DNA of 64,000 bases from Streptomyces pactum (GTDB lineage Bacteria; Actinomycetota; Actinomycetes; Streptomycetales; Streptomycetaceae), in the NCBI RefSeq assembly GCF_002005225.1, contig NZ_CP019724.1:682001-746000 (forward strand). The letters are read 5' to 3'. Each line of letters opens with the position of its first letter. The first letter of the stretch is position 1. The position numbers and the translations under genes are program-made. The notes beneath the pieces are model-generated. The model was given only the letters and a program-made list of their open reading frames with translations, did no database searches and was not told where the DNA came from. This document shows positions 52,465-62,628 of this stretch, one piece after another.

Positions 52465-52474
52465 TGGCGTGAAG
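52465..52474. promoter_or_regulatory. AdpA-like site (TGGCGTGAAG, 9 of 10)
   Basis: Matches the AdpA consensus TGGCSNGWWY at all but the last base; about 140 bp upstream of sti1, in a lower-GC promoter region shared with the divergent alpha-hydroxy acid oxidase gene. Confidence 0.4.
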
Positions 52475-52547
52475 TCACGGAATTCGAACGTTCCAAGTCT
52501 GGAACTGGGCGATTCTTGATCGGTTATTGAGACCTGAACTGGCCGGA

Positions 52548-52557
52548 TGGCGTGATC
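52548..52557. promoter_or_regulatory. AdpA-like site (TGGCGTGATC, full match)
   Basis: Exact match to TGGCSNGWWY, about 225 bp upstream of sti1 and 127 bp upstream of the divergent oxidase gene. The overlapping TGGCCGGATG at 52540 is a near match. Confidence 0.5.
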
Positions 52558-52683
52558 CGCAGGTTCGCCAATAGGCCTGAAACACCCCTGAAACAGGCCC
52601 GTTCCCCCTGGGCGCGGCCCTCGGCACCCTCGCGGGTACGGTGCTGGCGGCGCGAGCCCGACGACGAGAGGCGGTACCCGGGG

Positions 52684-53853
52684 ATGGCGAAGCACTGGGC
52701 GGACTTCCAGTACGAGATCTATCTGAACGGGATGACGGGTGCCGTGCCGCGGCTGCCCACCGACCTGACCCGGCTGGAGGAACTCACCGAACGGCGCCTC
52801 GGCCCCGGTCCCGTCGGGTACGTCGCGGGCAGCGCGGGTGACGGCAGCACCGCGCGCGCCAACCGGGCGGCCCTCGACCGGCGGCGGATCGTGCCGCGCA
52901 TGCTGCGGGACGTGCACGACCGCGACCTCTCGGTCGAGGTGCTGGGCCGTCCGCTGCCCGCTCCGCTGGCGCTGGCACCGGTCGGTGTGCTGTCGATCAT
53001 GCATCCGGACGCGGAGCCGGCCGCCGCCCGGGCCGCCGCCGCGCAGGGTGTGCCGTACATCCTCTCCTCGGCGTCGAGCACACCCATGGAGCAGGTCGCC
53101 GAGGCGATGGGCGACGCCGAGCGCTGGTTCCAGCTCTACTGGCCGAAGGACCGCGAGGTGGCCCGCAGCTTCCTGGACCGCGCCAGGGCGGCCGGGTACA
53201 GCGCGCTCTTCGTCACGCTGGACACGCCGCTGCTGGCCTGGCGCCCGCGCGATCTGGACCAGGCGTACCTGCCGTTCCTGCACGGGGTGGGCACCGCCAA
53301 CTACTTCTCCGACCCGGCGTTCCGGGCCGGGCTGGCGAAGCCGGTCCACGAGGATCCGAACGCGGCGGTGACGCACTTCGTCGGCATGTTCTCCGACCCC
53401 GCCAAGTCCTGGCCGGACCTGGCGTTCCTGCGGGAGAACTGGGACGGTCCGATCGTCCTCAAGGGCGTCCTGCACCCGGACGACGCCCGGCTCGCCGCCG
53501 ACGCCGGGATGGACGGTGTGGTGGTCTCCAACCACGGCGGCCGTCAGGTGGCCGGTTCCGTCGCGGCGGCCGACGCCCTGCCGCGCGTGGCGGAGGCGGT
53601 GGGCGACCGGCTCACCGTGCTGTTCGACAGCGGCGTCCGCACCGGCGACGACGTCTTCAAGGCGCTCGCGCTCGGCGCGCGGGCGGTGCTCCTCGGCCGC
53701 CCCTACGTCTACGGGCTGGGCCTGGACGGCCAGGCCGGAGTCGAGCACGTCATCCGCTGCCTGCTCGCCGAACTCGACCTCACGCTGGCCCTGTCCGGGC
53801 ACGCCTGCCCGGCCACGCCCGGCCCCGCGGACCTCGTCGAGGACCCCGCGTGA
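52684..53853 (+). CDS. FMN-dependent alpha-hydroxy acid oxidase (lactate 2-monooxygenase-like)
   Basis: 389-residue TIM-barrel flavoprotein oxidising L-lactate or another 2-hydroxy acid. The catalytic His284 is in VVSNHGGRQ; the FMN-phosphate motifs LFDSGVRTGDDVFKALALGA and LGRPYVYGLGLDG, and the substrate Tyr/Arg region RWFQLYWPKDRE, are present. An insert after the third barrel region (LPFLHGVGTANYFSDPAFRA) fits the lactate monooxygenase subgroup. ATG 52684 follows a GGGG sequence; upstream frame extensions lack coding character. Single gene divergent from sti1. Confidence 0.88.
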   Translation: MAKHWADFQYEIYLNGMTGAVPRLPTDLTRLEELTERRLGPGPVGYVAGSAGDGSTARANRAALDRRRIVPRMLRDVHDRDLSVEVLGRPLPAPLALAPVGVLSIMHPDAEPAAARAAAAQGVPYILSSASSTPMEQVAEAMGDAERWFQLYWPKDREVARSFLDRARAAGYSALFVTLDTPLLAWRPRDLDQAYLPFLHGVGTANYFSDPAFRAGLAKPVHEDPNAAVTHFVGMFSDPAKSWPDLAFLRENWDGPIVLKGVLHPDDARLAADAGMDGVVVSNHGGRQVAGSVAAADALPRVAEAVGDRLTVLFDSGVRTGDDVFKALALGARAVLLGRPYVYGLGLDGQAGVEHVIRCLLAELDLTLALSGHACPATPGPADLVEDPA

Positions 53854-54031
53854 CCGAACGGCCGATGCCCCTGCGGGCGGGCCGCGCGGACGTGGTGCGA
53901 CATCGGCGATGCCCGACGCGGGGTCCGCGGGTCCGTCACGGCCGGTCCCCCGCACGGGGGCAGCCGCCCGACCCCACGGCCCCGTGCTCCCTCAGGGGTG
54001 CCGTCACCGGACGGGCATCGCCGGGCCCCGC

Positions 54032-55639
54032 TCAGCCGCCCGGCAGCTCCACGCGCCGCGCGTTCGGGGCCTGAGTGCCGGCGCTGGACAGGGAACCCTC
54101 CGCCGTCGGTACCGGGTCGGTCCGCCAGCGCTGGCCGTCGGATCCGTCACGCACCTTCACCACGATGTCGGCGTCCGTGGTGACGGTGGTGGCGGACAGG
54201 GCGAGCTGCTGCTGCCAGCGCGGCACCAGTTCCCCGCGCTCGGTCAGGCCGTAGCGCACGTCGTCGCCCCGCTCGGTGCCCTCGTCGGCGCAGGTACCGA
54301 GAATGACGACTCCGGCGTCCGCCCGCGAGTCCAGACACAGCCCCGGGTCGGCGACGCTGCGCACCAGCCCGTCGTCCTCGTAGGTCCACTGCTGGGTCCA
54401 CGCCTCGGAGCACCCCGCCAGCCGGGCGCCCGCGCCGGCCTTCGGCTCGCCCCGCACGTCGAGGCACAGGTCCGCGGCGACGTTGCGCAGCCGCGTCCGG
54501 TCCGCCGCCGTGGGCAGCCCGGCGGTACCGGGCGGTTTCGGACGGCTGGTCCCGGACGTGTTGCCGTCACCGCCGACGGCGCTGGTGGAGGCGGCCGGAT
54601 CGGCGCCGCCGCCGTCGTACGACCACACACTCACCACGAGCACGATCGCGAGCACCCCGGCCGAGGCGGCGCCGAGTTGCCTGAGCGCCGACCGGCCGGA
54701 GCGCGGCCGGCCCGGGGCCCCGCGCACGGGCACGGGGATGCGGGCCAGCAGGCCGGGGCGTCCGCCGCGGTGCCGGGCGGCGCCCTTGGCGAGCGCGCCG
54801 AGCGTCGCGCGCCCCGGGCGGGAGTCGAGATAGCGCCGGGCGCCCCAGCCGAGCACCGCTTCGGCGATCAGCGTCCCCAACTCGCGCTCGAAGTGACTGA
54901 GTTGTTCGGCCGCGTGCCGGCAGTGGCGGCACTCCGCCAGATGCTTGCGGACGTCCGGAAGCAGGGCGCCGCCGCGGCGGATCGGGACGTCCAGGAGACG
55001 GCTGTGGAAGCGGCAGTCCTGAGTCGGGGCGAGTTGCCGGTGTGCGTGCAGACAACCCTCGCGGAATTTCTCACGCGCTTGTTCGAGCGTGGCCGACGCG
55101 GTGTCGGTATCCATGCCGAGCAGCCCCGCCGGGACGCTAATGGACTCGCCCTCGACCTCCGTGTGCCACAGCAAACAACGGGCCGGTCCGGGAAGGGAAG
55201 CGAATGCCCGTGCGGCCAGCGTGCGGTTTTCCGGAGTCAGGGACTTCGCCGCCCGCATACCACGTCCGCCGGCGGGTTTGAGCAGTTGCGGGAGAACGCC
55301 GGATATCCCGTCGTCGGCGGACCACTGCCGGACCGTGTCCCGTACGGCCACCAGCAGCCGCGGTCGCAGCGCCGTGGCGGGCTCACCCTCGGCGAGCCGG
55401 TCCAGGACCCGATGCCAGGCGGCGGCGGTGACCATGGCGGTGACCTGGGCCGACGTGGCGAGGCAGATGGTCGCGTAATCGTGGGCGGGCTGCCAGTGGC
55501 GCGCCATCAAAAGCGCGGCGGTCCGGGCGGCCTCGCTTTCCGGGCCGTCCCTGAGCCGCGCGGCCAGGGACTCGTCGGACTCCCCGGGGTCCCCGCCGGA
55601 GGGCGGGTACGCGGGTCGAGGGGGGTGGGGGGTGGGCAC
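54032..55639 (-). CDS. Sigma-like / zinc-finger / membrane / ricin-domain fusion protein
   Basis: 535 residues. The first 200 resemble a sigma-70-like region: a helical stretch, then SLPGPARCLLWHTEVEG and a helix-turn-helix-like VPAGLLGMDTDTASATLEQA. Next comes the anti-sigma zinc motif HLAECRHCRHAAEQL, one membrane helix (GAASAGVLAIVLVVSVWSYD, about residues 330-350), a Pro/Thr linker, and a C-terminal ricin-type lectin domain (ADLCLDVRGEPKAGAGARL; QQWTYEDDGLVRS). The order suggests an envelope sugar sensor whose inner part acts on sigma factors. GGAAGG precedes the GTG. Function inferred only from domains. Confidence 0.75.
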   Translation of the reverse strand: MPTPHPPRPAYPPSGGDPGESDESLAARLRDGPESEAARTAALLMARHWQPAHDYATICLATSAQVTAMVTAAAWHRVLDRLAEGEPATALRPRLLVAVRDTVRQWSADDGISGVLPQLLKPAGGRGMRAAKSLTPENRTLAARAFASLPGPARCLLWHTEVEGESISVPAGLLGMDTDTASATLEQAREKFREGCLHAHRQLAPTQDCRFHSRLLDVPIRRGGALLPDVRKHLAECRHCRHAAEQLSHFERELGTLIAEAVLGWGARRYLDSRPGRATLGALAKGAARHRGGRPGLLARIPVPVRGAPGRPRSGRSALRQLGAASAGVLAIVLVVSVWSYDGGGADPAASTSAVGGDGNTSGTSRPKPPGTAGLPTAADRTRLRNVAADLCLDVRGEPKAGAGARLAGCSEAWTQQWTYEDDGLVRSVADPGLCLDSRADAGVVILGTCADEGTERGDDVRYGLTERGELVPRWQQQLALSATTVTTDADIVVKVRDGSDGQRWRTDPVPTAEGSLSSAGTQAPNARRVELPGG

Positions 55640-56139
55640 TGAGATGTTTCCTTCCCACGCGCAGGTGACTCAGAAGTTCTGATCGCCGAAAAGGAGCCCT
55701 TGATTGGTGTGTACCTTTTGGGCGCGGTGTGGGGAGCGTGAATTCGCCACGGCGAAATCGGACCTGGTTTCCTCAAGACGCGTGCGAGACCCGGCCTTTA
55801 CCCCCCGCACGGGTGCTTCACTCTCGCACAAACCACTCATGGTCAACAAGGCGACCGGGCAACCTGGGCCCGCCTTTGAAAGAAGGTCAGATTCCGCGGC
55901 AACTCATGGTGCCGGCACCGGCTTTCGGCATTCTCCACGCGCCCCGTGTGAAACACGTGCACGCGCCGGTGCGCCGCGCACGCTCCCAGCGCACGCCCCG
56001 GCGTAGTGGACTGGCTGCGGCCCTTCTCGGAAGGCCCCGCGCGGGACGGCGGCTCTCCTGCGCGAGCGGGCCGCCGACCCCGTTCCCCCCGCCCTCGGTC
56101 GGTGGCCCCGAGAAGGGACCGCTCCGGCCGCCCGGGGCC
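55640..56139. other. 500-bp gap before the ricin-fusion gene
   Basis: Contains the presumed promoter of the ricin-fusion gene in a lower-GC stretch (about 55680-55900). No frame has a good ribosome site, and no RNA gene is recognised. GGCCCCG / CGGGGCC (56103-56138) could form a weak terminator for the toxin gene. Confidence 0.5.
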
Positions 56140-56517
56140 TCAGATCTGCCAGGAACGCAACCGGTCGGCCGCGCCGTAGACGTCGGCCTCGCCGGACATC
56201 AGGTCACGGGCCAGGTCGACCAGGGCCCCGTAGGGCGGGTCGATACCGGCCCCGCCGGCGTACATGTAGGCGACCGCCGTCGCGCAGGCGAAGCGGGCGT
56301 TGGCCGAGGGCAGCGGCCTGAGCACGGCGAGTGTGTGCAGCAGGGCGGCCGCCCGCCAGGCCGGGTCGGAGTCCACCCCGAGGCGGGGCGGGTCGACGCG
56401 GTGCCGGGCGACGGCGGCGACCAGCGCGGAGAAGTCGTTGATGGTGGGCTGCTCCGGCAGCACTTCCTCGTGGCGCTGGAGCAGCCAGGGCACATCGATG
56501 TGCAGGACCTGGGCCAT
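56140..56517 (-). CDS. Fic/Doc-family-like toxin with degenerate active-site motif
   Basis: 125-residue protein of Doc/Fic size. Where Fic enzymes have HxFx(D/E)(A/G)N(G/K)R, this one reads RPLPSANAR (about residues 68-76): the Ala-Asn-x-Arg part is kept, but the catalytic His is Arg and the acidic residue is Ser. Strand-helix pattern before and after (VLPEQPTINDFSALVAAVAR; ACATAVAYMYAGG) fits Doc. It is located 3 bases downstream of a small antitoxin-like gene, so the pair is a toxin-antitoxin-like module whose enzyme may be inactive or altered. Confidence 0.72.
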   Translation of the reverse strand: MAQVLHIDVPWLLQRHEEVLPEQPTINDFSALVAAVARHRVDPPRLGVDSDPAWRAAALLHTLAVLRPLPSANARFACATAVAYMYAGGAGIDPPYGALVDLARDLMSGEADVYGAADRLRSWQI

Positions 56518-56520
56518 GGA

Positions 56521-56769
56521 TCAGGCGACCCGCCCCTCGCCCCTGACGGGCGGTGGTTCGTCGTCGGGAAACGCGGCGGCGAACTCGTCGGCGTGGGCCC
56601 TGAAGAACCGGCGGAAGGCCTCCGCACCCTCCTGCAGCGCCCGGTGCCGGGCTATGTCGGCGGCGGCGGCATCCCGCACGAGCGCCTTCATCGACGTACC
56701 GCGTTCCTTGGCGATCTGGCGCAGGTCCTCGAGCTCGCGGTCGCTGAACTCCACGTTCAGGGCTGGCAT
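56521..56769 (-). CDS. Ribbon-helix-helix antitoxin-like protein
   Basis: 82-residue protein. MPALNVEFSDRELEDLRQIA and the helix RGTSMKALVRDAA are typical of an Arc/MetJ ribbon-helix-helix DNA-binding N-terminus; the acidic C-terminal tail (AAAFPDDEPPPVRG) is what would cover a toxin. It lies directly before the Fic-like gene. The start is uncertain: ATG 56769 sits one base from GGGAGG, and a GTG at 56778 is an alternative. Probably autoregulates the pair. Confidence 0.78.
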   Translation of the reverse strand: MPALNVEFSDRELEDLRQIAKERGTSMKALVRDAAAADIARHRALQEGAEAFRRFFRAHADEFAAAFPDDEPPPVRGEGRVA

Positions 56770-56868
56770 GCCTCCCACGGTACCGCGCGGGTACTGACCC
56801 GTAAATAGCCGCAGGTCAGAGCAGTGTCACGGCGGTACCGCGGGAGGCGGGCGGGACGGTGGATGCGG

Positions 56869-59136
56869 TCAGCTCTGGTCCGCCACGAAGGAGGCCATCC
56901 GGGCCAGCGCGGCGTTCCAGTTGATGGTGTGCTCGTTGGTCGACCAGGACTGGATGTCGTCGATGAAGCAGAACTGGGCGACGCAGCCCTGGAGTTTGCT
57001 CTGTGCGTAGGGGTCCTGGATGTTCGAGTTGGGGCCGCCGGACAGGGTGCCGTCGGGCGGGGCCGGCAGCGCCGGGTCGAGCTGCTTGGCGTACCAGCGG
57101 CTGTGCTGGTTGTGGGCGTTGACCTCGCCGTAGCCGGTGACGTACGACATGTTCAGCGCGTTGCGGCCCAGGATGTAGTCCATGCTCTGGAGGGCGCCGT
57201 CACGGTACTTCGAGCCGCCGGTGATGTCGTAGGCGGTGGCGAGGACGACCGCGTTGTTGAGGATCTGGTGGCTGGAACCCCAGTCGTAGACGTTGCCCTC
57301 GGGGGCGTAGGGCATGCCGTAGGGGTGCGCCTTGAGCGTGGCCAGGTACTGGTCGGCGCCCTGGACGACGGAGCGGCGTACCTTGTCCCGGCCGGGGAGC
57401 CGGTTGGGCACGGTCGCGAGGTCCAGCCGGGCCGCCGCCGCGGTGCGGGCCCAGTCGAAGCCGAGCGGACCGAAGATGTCGGCGGTGTGGACCGGGGAGT
57501 CCAGCACGTAGTCCCTGAAGTCCCGCTCCCCCGTCGTCAGGTACAGCTCGGCCGCCGCCCAGTAGAACTCGTCGTCGACGCGGGCGTCCGGGTAGGCGCC
57601 GCCGCCGATGCCGTCGCTCTCGTCGGCGAGCACGTTGGGGTGGGCCAGCGCCGCCGCCCAGGCCGTGCGGGCCGCGTCGAGCGCCTTCGCGGCGAACTCC
57701 CGGTCGTAGGGGCGGTAGAGGCGCGCCGCCTGTGCGGCCGTCGCCGCCAGGTTGAGGGTGGCCGCGGTGGTCGGCGGGTGCAGCTCGCGCTTCTGCGGGT
57801 CGTCGCCGGGCAGCAGCGGCAGCCCGGTCCACTGCTCGTCGTGGATCTTGTGATGGGCCATGCCGGCCAGCGGCTGCCCGTCCGGCACCTGCATCTTCAG
57901 CAGGAAGTCCAGCTCCCAGCGCACCTCGTCGAGGATGTCCGGCACCCTGTTGCCGCTCTCGGGGATGTCGAGCGTGCCGTCGCCGAGCTTCCGCGGCTCC
58001 CCGGTGCGGGCGTGCAGCGAGCGCTCGTAGGTGCTGAGCAGCTCCCAGGTCGAGATGCCGCCGTTGACGACGTACTTGCCGTGGTCCCCGGCGTCGTACC
58101 AGCCGCCGGAGACGTCGAGGGTGTAGTCGCACACGCCCGGCTGGCAGGGCACCTCGGTGTCGCCCTGGTTGGGTGCCACGCCCACGTGTCCGGCGGCGCG
58201 GGCGTAGCCGGGACGCAGGTCACCGTCGATCGCGGTGCCGCTGCGCTGCGTGTAGTAGTACTTCGCGGAGTCGGTGCGCAGCCGCTCGTAGGCGGCCGTG
58301 CCGATGTCGAACGGGCGGCTCGTCTCTCCGTCGGCGACCAGGGTGTAACCCTCGCCGCGCTTCTTGTAGCGGCCGAAATCGATCGAGTGGACGTTCTGCC
58401 CGGAGGAGGCGTCGACGCCGCGCGGCACGCTCCAGCCGTGGGCGACGACCCGCCCGCGGTCGTTCTTCAACCGCCAGCCCAGCCGCGAGGTCGCGTCGGT
58501 GACGACGGTGGCGTTCTTCGGGCCGGACGGCAGGTAGCCGACCTGGTTGACACGGACCCGCGGCCCGGTGTCGGGCTCGTACGGCTCGGGCGCCACCCCG
58601 CCCAGCAGGGACACGTCGTCCACGCAGAAGCGCCAGGCGTCCGGCGTGCCGCCGAGCTGGAAGCCGACCTGGCCCTGGGTGGTGTCGACGGGTGAGGTGA
58701 AGGTGTAGGAGTAGGTGTTGCCGGAGACGCTGAGCTGCGGGCTGACCTCGTGGTAGGTGTCGTACGGGGACACCGACAGGCCCACGATCGCCCGGACCAC
58801 GTGGTCGGCGGGTGTGCCGGTCGCGGTGAAGGAGAAACGGTACGACTCCCCCGCGACGAGGGTGATGTCGTTCTGGCCGACGGCGGCGTCCCAGCGGTTG
58901 GCGGTGCCACCGGGGGCGTCGGCGCACAGCCGGCCGTCGGACACGGCCGCGGTGACGTTGCTGCTCGTCCACCAGGAGTCGGTGCCGTTGTCGAAGGTGC
59001 CGTTCTCGACCTGCTCGGTCTCCTCGGCTCCGGCCGGTGCGGCGGGCAGCGCGGTGACGGCCGCCGCCAGCAGGGCCGTCAGGGAGACGAGGGCTGTTCT
59101 GCGTCGTGTCAGGCGTTGCGTCAGGCGTCTTGTCAC
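56869..59136 (-). CDS. Secreted GH9 cellulase (endoglucanase) with CBM4/9 and Ig-like modules
   Basis: 755-residue extracellular enzyme. Signal peptide residues 1-37 ([20 protein letters not shown]). A CBM4/9-like module follows ([20 protein letters not shown]), then a CelD-type Ig-like domain ([20 protein letters not shown]) and the GH9 catalytic domain. Asp348 and Asp351 in [10 protein letters not shown] are the base region and Glu735 in TNEHTINWN is the general acid, all intact. GTG 59136 has GAGGAG seven bases upstream. A perfect CebR-type box 37 bp upstream indicates induction by cellobiose. Confidence 0.93.
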   Translation of the reverse strand: MTRRLTQRLTRRRTALVSLTALLAAAVTALPAAPAGAEETEQVENGTFDNGTDSWWTSSNVTAAVSDGRLCADAPGGTANRWDAAVGQNDITLVAGESYRFSFTATGTPADHVVRAIVGLSVSPYDTYHEVSPQLSVSGNTYSYTFTSPVDTTQGQVGFQLGGTPDAWRFCVDDVSLLGGVAPEPYEPDTGPRVRVNQVGYLPSGPKNATVVTDATSRLGWRLKNDRGRVVAHGWSVPRGVDASSGQNVHSIDFGRYKKRGEGYTLVADGETSRPFDIGTAAYERLRTDSAKYYYTQRSGTAIDGDLRPGYARAAGHVGVAPNQGDTEVPCQPGVCDYTLDVSGGWYDAGDHGKYVVNGGISTWELLSTYERSLHARTGEPRKLGDGTLDIPESGNRVPDILDEVRWELDFLLKMQVPDGQPLAGMAHHKIHDEQWTGLPLLPGDDPQKRELHPPTTAATLNLAATAAQAARLYRPYDREFAAKALDAARTAWAAALAHPNVLADESDGIGGGAYPDARVDDEFYWAAAELYLTTGERDFRDYVLDSPVHTADIFGPLGFDWARTAAAARLDLATVPNRLPGRDKVRRSVVQGADQYLATLKAHPYGMPYAPEGNVYDWGSSHQILNNAVVLATAYDITGGSKYRDGALQSMDYILGRNALNMSYVTGYGEVNAHNQHSRWYAKQLDPALPAPPDGTLSGGPNSNIQDPYAQSKLQGCVAQFCFIDDIQSWSTNEHTINWNAALARMASFVADQS

Positions 59137-59172
59137 GTCCGGGCTCCTCGGGGGGACGCGGCACTCCCATGA

Positions 59173-59186
59173 TGGGAGCGCTCCCA
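59173..59186. promoter_or_regulatory. CebR-type operator (TGGGAGCGCTCCCA)
   Basis: Perfect 14-bp palindrome identical to the consensus bound by the cellobiose/cellotriose-responsive LacI repressor CebR in Streptomyces; 37 bp upstream of the GH9 cellulase start codon. Confidence 0.88.
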
Positions 59187-59276
59187 AAAGCGGTCGGGGG
59201 CCATGCTTGTGGCAGACATGACAGCCCGTCAACGGTCCGGACGGGACTGCTTCCCGTCCGGACCCCTGCGCGGCGC

Positions 59277-62200
59277 TCAGGCGGCGGGCGCCTCCAGACG
59301 GCTGACGCGGATCGCTCCCCGCGCCTCACCGGGGTGACGGCTGGTCAGCGTGAGGCGGACCCGGGAGCCGCGCGCCTTCTCGAAGGTGATCACGGTGGGA
59401 GCGCCGGAGGCGGCGGCCCACTCGGTCCCGGCCCCCTCGACGGCACGCCAGGCACGGCCGTCCCACACCGACACCTCGACCGCGGCGGGCAGGCTGTGCG
59501 TGGCGTCCACGGTGAAGGAGACCTCGACGCGGTCGTAGGTGCGCCGGCGGCCGTGGTCGACCGACACCCAGTCCTCGGCGCGGGCCCCGTGGAAGGCGGG
59601 CAGCAGGGCGGTGGCCGCCTTGTGGAAGCCGTTGGACCAGCCGGTGGCCGGATCGCCGTCGAGCATGGCGGCGGGGAGCGTGTCGGGCCGCCCGGAGTAG
59701 CTCGCGTCGGCGTACGGGTGGTCCACGGGTGCCGGGTGCTCGGGCCGGAACTCCGGCGCCGGTGTGGTCGCACGGGACGCGGCCCGCCGGGCGCGCACGG
59801 TCGCCGTGTCCGTACGCAGCCCGTCCGCACGGGCGGTCACCCGCACCGGCCCCGGCCGGGTGCCGGACCGCACGATGGCGAGGGCCTTTCCGTGGAAGGC
59901 GGTTCGGGTACCGGCCTGGTAGCGCTCGGCACTCTCCTGACGGCCGTTGTCGAGTCCGGCGAGGGAACCTCCCGTGACCGCGAAGGAGATCAGGTGCTCG
60001 GCGCCGGGTACCACCACCCCGCGCCGGTCGACCACCTCGGCGGTCACGAAGACCAGGGAGCGGCCGTCCGCGGCGACGCTCTCGCGGTCCGGGGTGAGGC
60101 GGACGGCGTGCGGCGCCCCGGCGGTGCGCAGGACGTCGGTGGCGACCGCCCTGCCGTCCCGCCGGGCGACGGCCTTCAGCTCACCCGGCTCGAAGGGCAC
60201 CCGCCAGGTCAGATGCAGCTTGCCCGCACTGCCGTTCGGGCTGGTGTAGCTGCCGGGGTAGGGGCCGTCGGTGAAGGTCTTGTCGTCGCCGGTGGCCTCG
60301 GTGGTCTCCAGGTACGTCCGGCCGTCCACGGTCTTCTTGGTGTCGAACGCCCGGGTGCCGAGGGACGTCCCGTTCAGGAACAGCTCGACGGTGTCGACGT
60401 TCGTGTACGCCCAGACCTCGACGGTGTCACCCTCGCGGTGGTTCCAGGTCGTCGGCAGCAGGTGGACCATCGGCTCGTCGGTCCACTGGCTCCGGAACAG
60501 GTGGTACATGTCCTTCGGGAATCCGGCGGTGTCGACCGCCCCGAAGAAGGACGCCTTCACCGGGAAGACGTCGTACGGCGTCGGCTCGCCGATGTAGTCG
60601 ATGCCGGACCACAGGAACTGGCCGGCGAACCACTTGCGGTCCCGGTCCTTCTTGTGGCCGTACTCGCCGCTCATGGTCCAGGAGGCGAGGTTGTTGTCGT
60701 AGGACGAGGTGGCGCGCCTCCCGGGCGTCTGGTTCTCGCCGGTGTTCAGGTGCTCCGGCTCCTGGTAGGTGCCCCGTGTGGAGGTCTCGGACGACGACTC
60801 GGACTCGAAGAGGAACAGGTGCGGGTAGGCCGCGTGCAGGGCGTCCACCGACTTGGCGGTGTTGTAGTTGAGGCCGAGGCCGTCCAGCTTGGCCAGCATC
60901 AGGTCGGCCGCGGAGCCCTTGGCGGGCATCCGGCGGTACTTGTCGGAGCCGATGACGAGCGGGCGGGTGTCGTCGGCGGCCCGGATCGCGTCGATGACCC
61001 GGTCGGCCATGGCGAGGCCGGCGGTGGCGGTGGAGTCGGGGACCTCGTTGCCGATGGACCACATGACGACGGCGGGCGAGTTGCGGGCGGCGAGCACCAT
61101 CTCGGTGGCGTCCTTGTCGCACCACTCGTCGAAGAACCGGCCGTAGTCGTAGCGGTTCTTGCCGGTGCGCCAGCAGTCGAAGGCCTCCACCAGCATGATG
61201 ATGCCCATCTCCTCGCAGACCTGGATCATCTCGGGCGCGGGCGGGTTGTGCGAGGTGCGGAAGGCGTTGACGCCCATCGACTTCATGATGGTCATCTGGC
61301 GGCGGATCGCGTCGATGCTCACGGCGGCGCCGAGGGCGCCGAGGTCGTGGTGCAGGTCGACGCCCTTGATCTTGGCGTACCTGCCGTTGAGGTGGAAGCC
61401 CTCCTCGGGGTCGACGTGGAAGGTGCGGATGCCGAACGGCGTGCGGTAGGTGTCGACGGTCCGGCCGCCGACGCGCAGTTCGGTGTGCAGGGTGTAGCGG
61501 TGCGGGGACGCGAAGTCCCACATCCGGGGGCGGGCGACGGTGAGTTCGTGGACCTCGCTCGCCTCGTCGGCGACATCCGCCGTGGAGGCGGCACGGGCCA
61601 CGGTGCGTCCGTCGGCGTCCTCGACCGTCGACCGGACCTCGACCTCGCGTGCGGTGCCCGACGCGTTCACGACGGACGTCGCCACCCGGACGACGGCGCT
61701 CTCCTCGCTCACCCGCGGCGTGGTGACGTACGTGCCCCAGCGCCGTACGTGCACCGGCTCGGTGACGACCAGGCGGGCCTCGCGGTAGATACCGCTGCCG
61801 GAGTACCAGCGGCTGCTCGGCAGTCGGTTACGCACCCGGACCGCGAGGACGTTCTCGGTGCGGCCGTCGGTGTGCACGAGGTCGGTGAGGTCGAGGGCGA
61901 AGCCGGTGTAACCGTAGGGGTGGCGGCCGGCCTCCCGGCCGTTGCAGTGGACGCGGGAGTCCATGTAGACGCCGTCGAACTCGACCGATATCCGCTTGCC
62001 GGCGAGGGCGGGCGGCAGGGTGAAGGCGAGGCGGTACCAGCCGAGGCCCCCCGGCAGGAAGCCGGTGCCGCTGGTGGTGCCGTGCTCCGTGGTGGGCGTC
62101 TGCTCGATGCTCCAGTCGTGCGGGACGGCGACCTCGCGCCACGCCGAGTCGTCGTGGGCGGGGTCGGCGGCGCCGGTGGTGTCGTCGGCGGACCCGTCGG

Positions 62201-62363
62201 GGTCGACCAGCAGGAAGCGCCAGCCGTCGCGCAGGGGGATGGTGCCGCGGCCCGCGCCTTCCCCCGCCGCGTCCGCGGCCCACGCCGACGGGGCGCCCAG
62301 CGCCGCCCCGGCCGCCGGGGCGGCGGCGGAGGCGATCAGGACCGTTCTGCGCGTGACCGTCAT
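59277..62363 (-). CDS. Secreted GH2 beta-galactosidase-like enzyme with F5/8-type C-terminal domain
   Basis: 1028 residues. A twin-arginine signal ([20 protein letters not shown]) leads to the GH2 sugar-binding, Ig-like and TIM-barrel domains. Acid/base Glu440 is in WSIGNEVPD; the likely nucleophile Glu520 lies in LFLFESESS. After two further Ig-like domains ([34 protein letters not shown]), a discoidin (F5/8 type C) carbohydrate-binding domain ends the protein ([20 protein letters not shown]). The specificity (galactosidase, or a plant-polysaccharide glycosidase) is not certain. GGGAG precedes the ATG. It lies upstream of the cellulase on the same strand but no CebR box precedes it. Confidence 0.9.
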   Translation of the reverse strand: MTVTRRTVLIASAAAPAAGAALGAPSAWAADAAGEGAGRGTIPLRDGWRFLLVDPDGSADDTTGAADPAHDDSAWREVAVPHDWSIEQTPTTEHGTTSGTGFLPGGLGWYRLAFTLPPALAGKRISVEFDGVYMDSRVHCNGREAGRHPYGYTGFALDLTDLVHTDGRTENVLAVRVRNRLPSSRWYSGSGIYREARLVVTEPVHVRRWGTYVTTPRVSEESAVVRVATSVVNASGTAREVEVRSTVEDADGRTVARAASTADVADEASEVHELTVARPRMWDFASPHRYTLHTELRVGGRTVDTYRTPFGIRTFHVDPEEGFHLNGRYAKIKGVDLHHDLGALGAAVSIDAIRRQMTIMKSMGVNAFRTSHNPPAPEMIQVCEEMGIIMLVEAFDCWRTGKNRYDYGRFFDEWCDKDATEMVLAARNSPAVVMWSIGNEVPDSTATAGLAMADRVIDAIRAADDTRPLVIGSDKYRRMPAKGSAADLMLAKLDGLGLNYNTAKSVDALHAAYPHLFLFESESSSETSTRGTYQEPEHLNTGENQTPGRRATSSYDNNLASWTMSGEYGHKKDRDRKWFAGQFLWSGIDYIGEPTPYDVFPVKASFFGAVDTAGFPKDMYHLFRSQWTDEPMVHLLPTTWNHREGDTVEVWAYTNVDTVELFLNGTSLGTRAFDTKKTVDGRTYLETTEATGDDKTFTDGPYPGSYTSPNGSAGKLHLTWRVPFEPGELKAVARRDGRAVATDVLRTAGAPHAVRLTPDRESVAADGRSLVFVTAEVVDRRGVVVPGAEHLISFAVTGGSLAGLDNGRQESAERYQAGTRTAFHGKALAIVRSGTRPGPVRVTARADGLRTDTATVRARRAASRATTPAPEFRPEHPAPVDHPYADASYSGRPDTLPAAMLDGDPATGWSNGFHKAATALLPAFHGARAEDWVSVDHGRRRTYDRVEVSFTVDATHSLPAAVEVSVWDGRAWRAVEGAGTEWAAASGAPTVITFEKARGSRVRLTLTSRHPGEARGAIRVSRLEAPAA

Positions 62364-62628
62364 GACGGATCTCCCTCATCGGACTCATCAGGGCTCAGAA
62401 GTACTCACAACTAATCGTGAACAAACAGATTCTGACGTCGTGCCACACGCGGCCGTCAAGAGTACGGAAAGCTCTTTCTGTCCCGGGCGGCCCGGCCGCT
62501 CCCCGGCCACTGTGGCCACGTGGCGGCCACGAGCCCCGTGGTTCGGGTCCGCACGGGGCCCGGACACACTAGGCTGGGGCTCAGGTGACGCGCTGTTCAC
62601 TGAGGGTGTGCGCAATGGAGTGGCGACG

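Noticed and set aside
53850..54074. Small ORF overlapping the alpha-hydroxy acid oxidase stop
   Set aside because: A GTGA overlap exists but there is no ribosome site, and composition is Arg/Pro/Gly-rich noise ending in antisense of the ricin-fusion gene.
59106..62414. Very long plus-strand frame opposite the GH2 gene
   Set aside because: It is antisense to a clear GH2 enzyme with intact catalytic residues; its composition (Val/Gly/Arg/His rich, repetitive) is that of a shadow frame in high-GC DNA.
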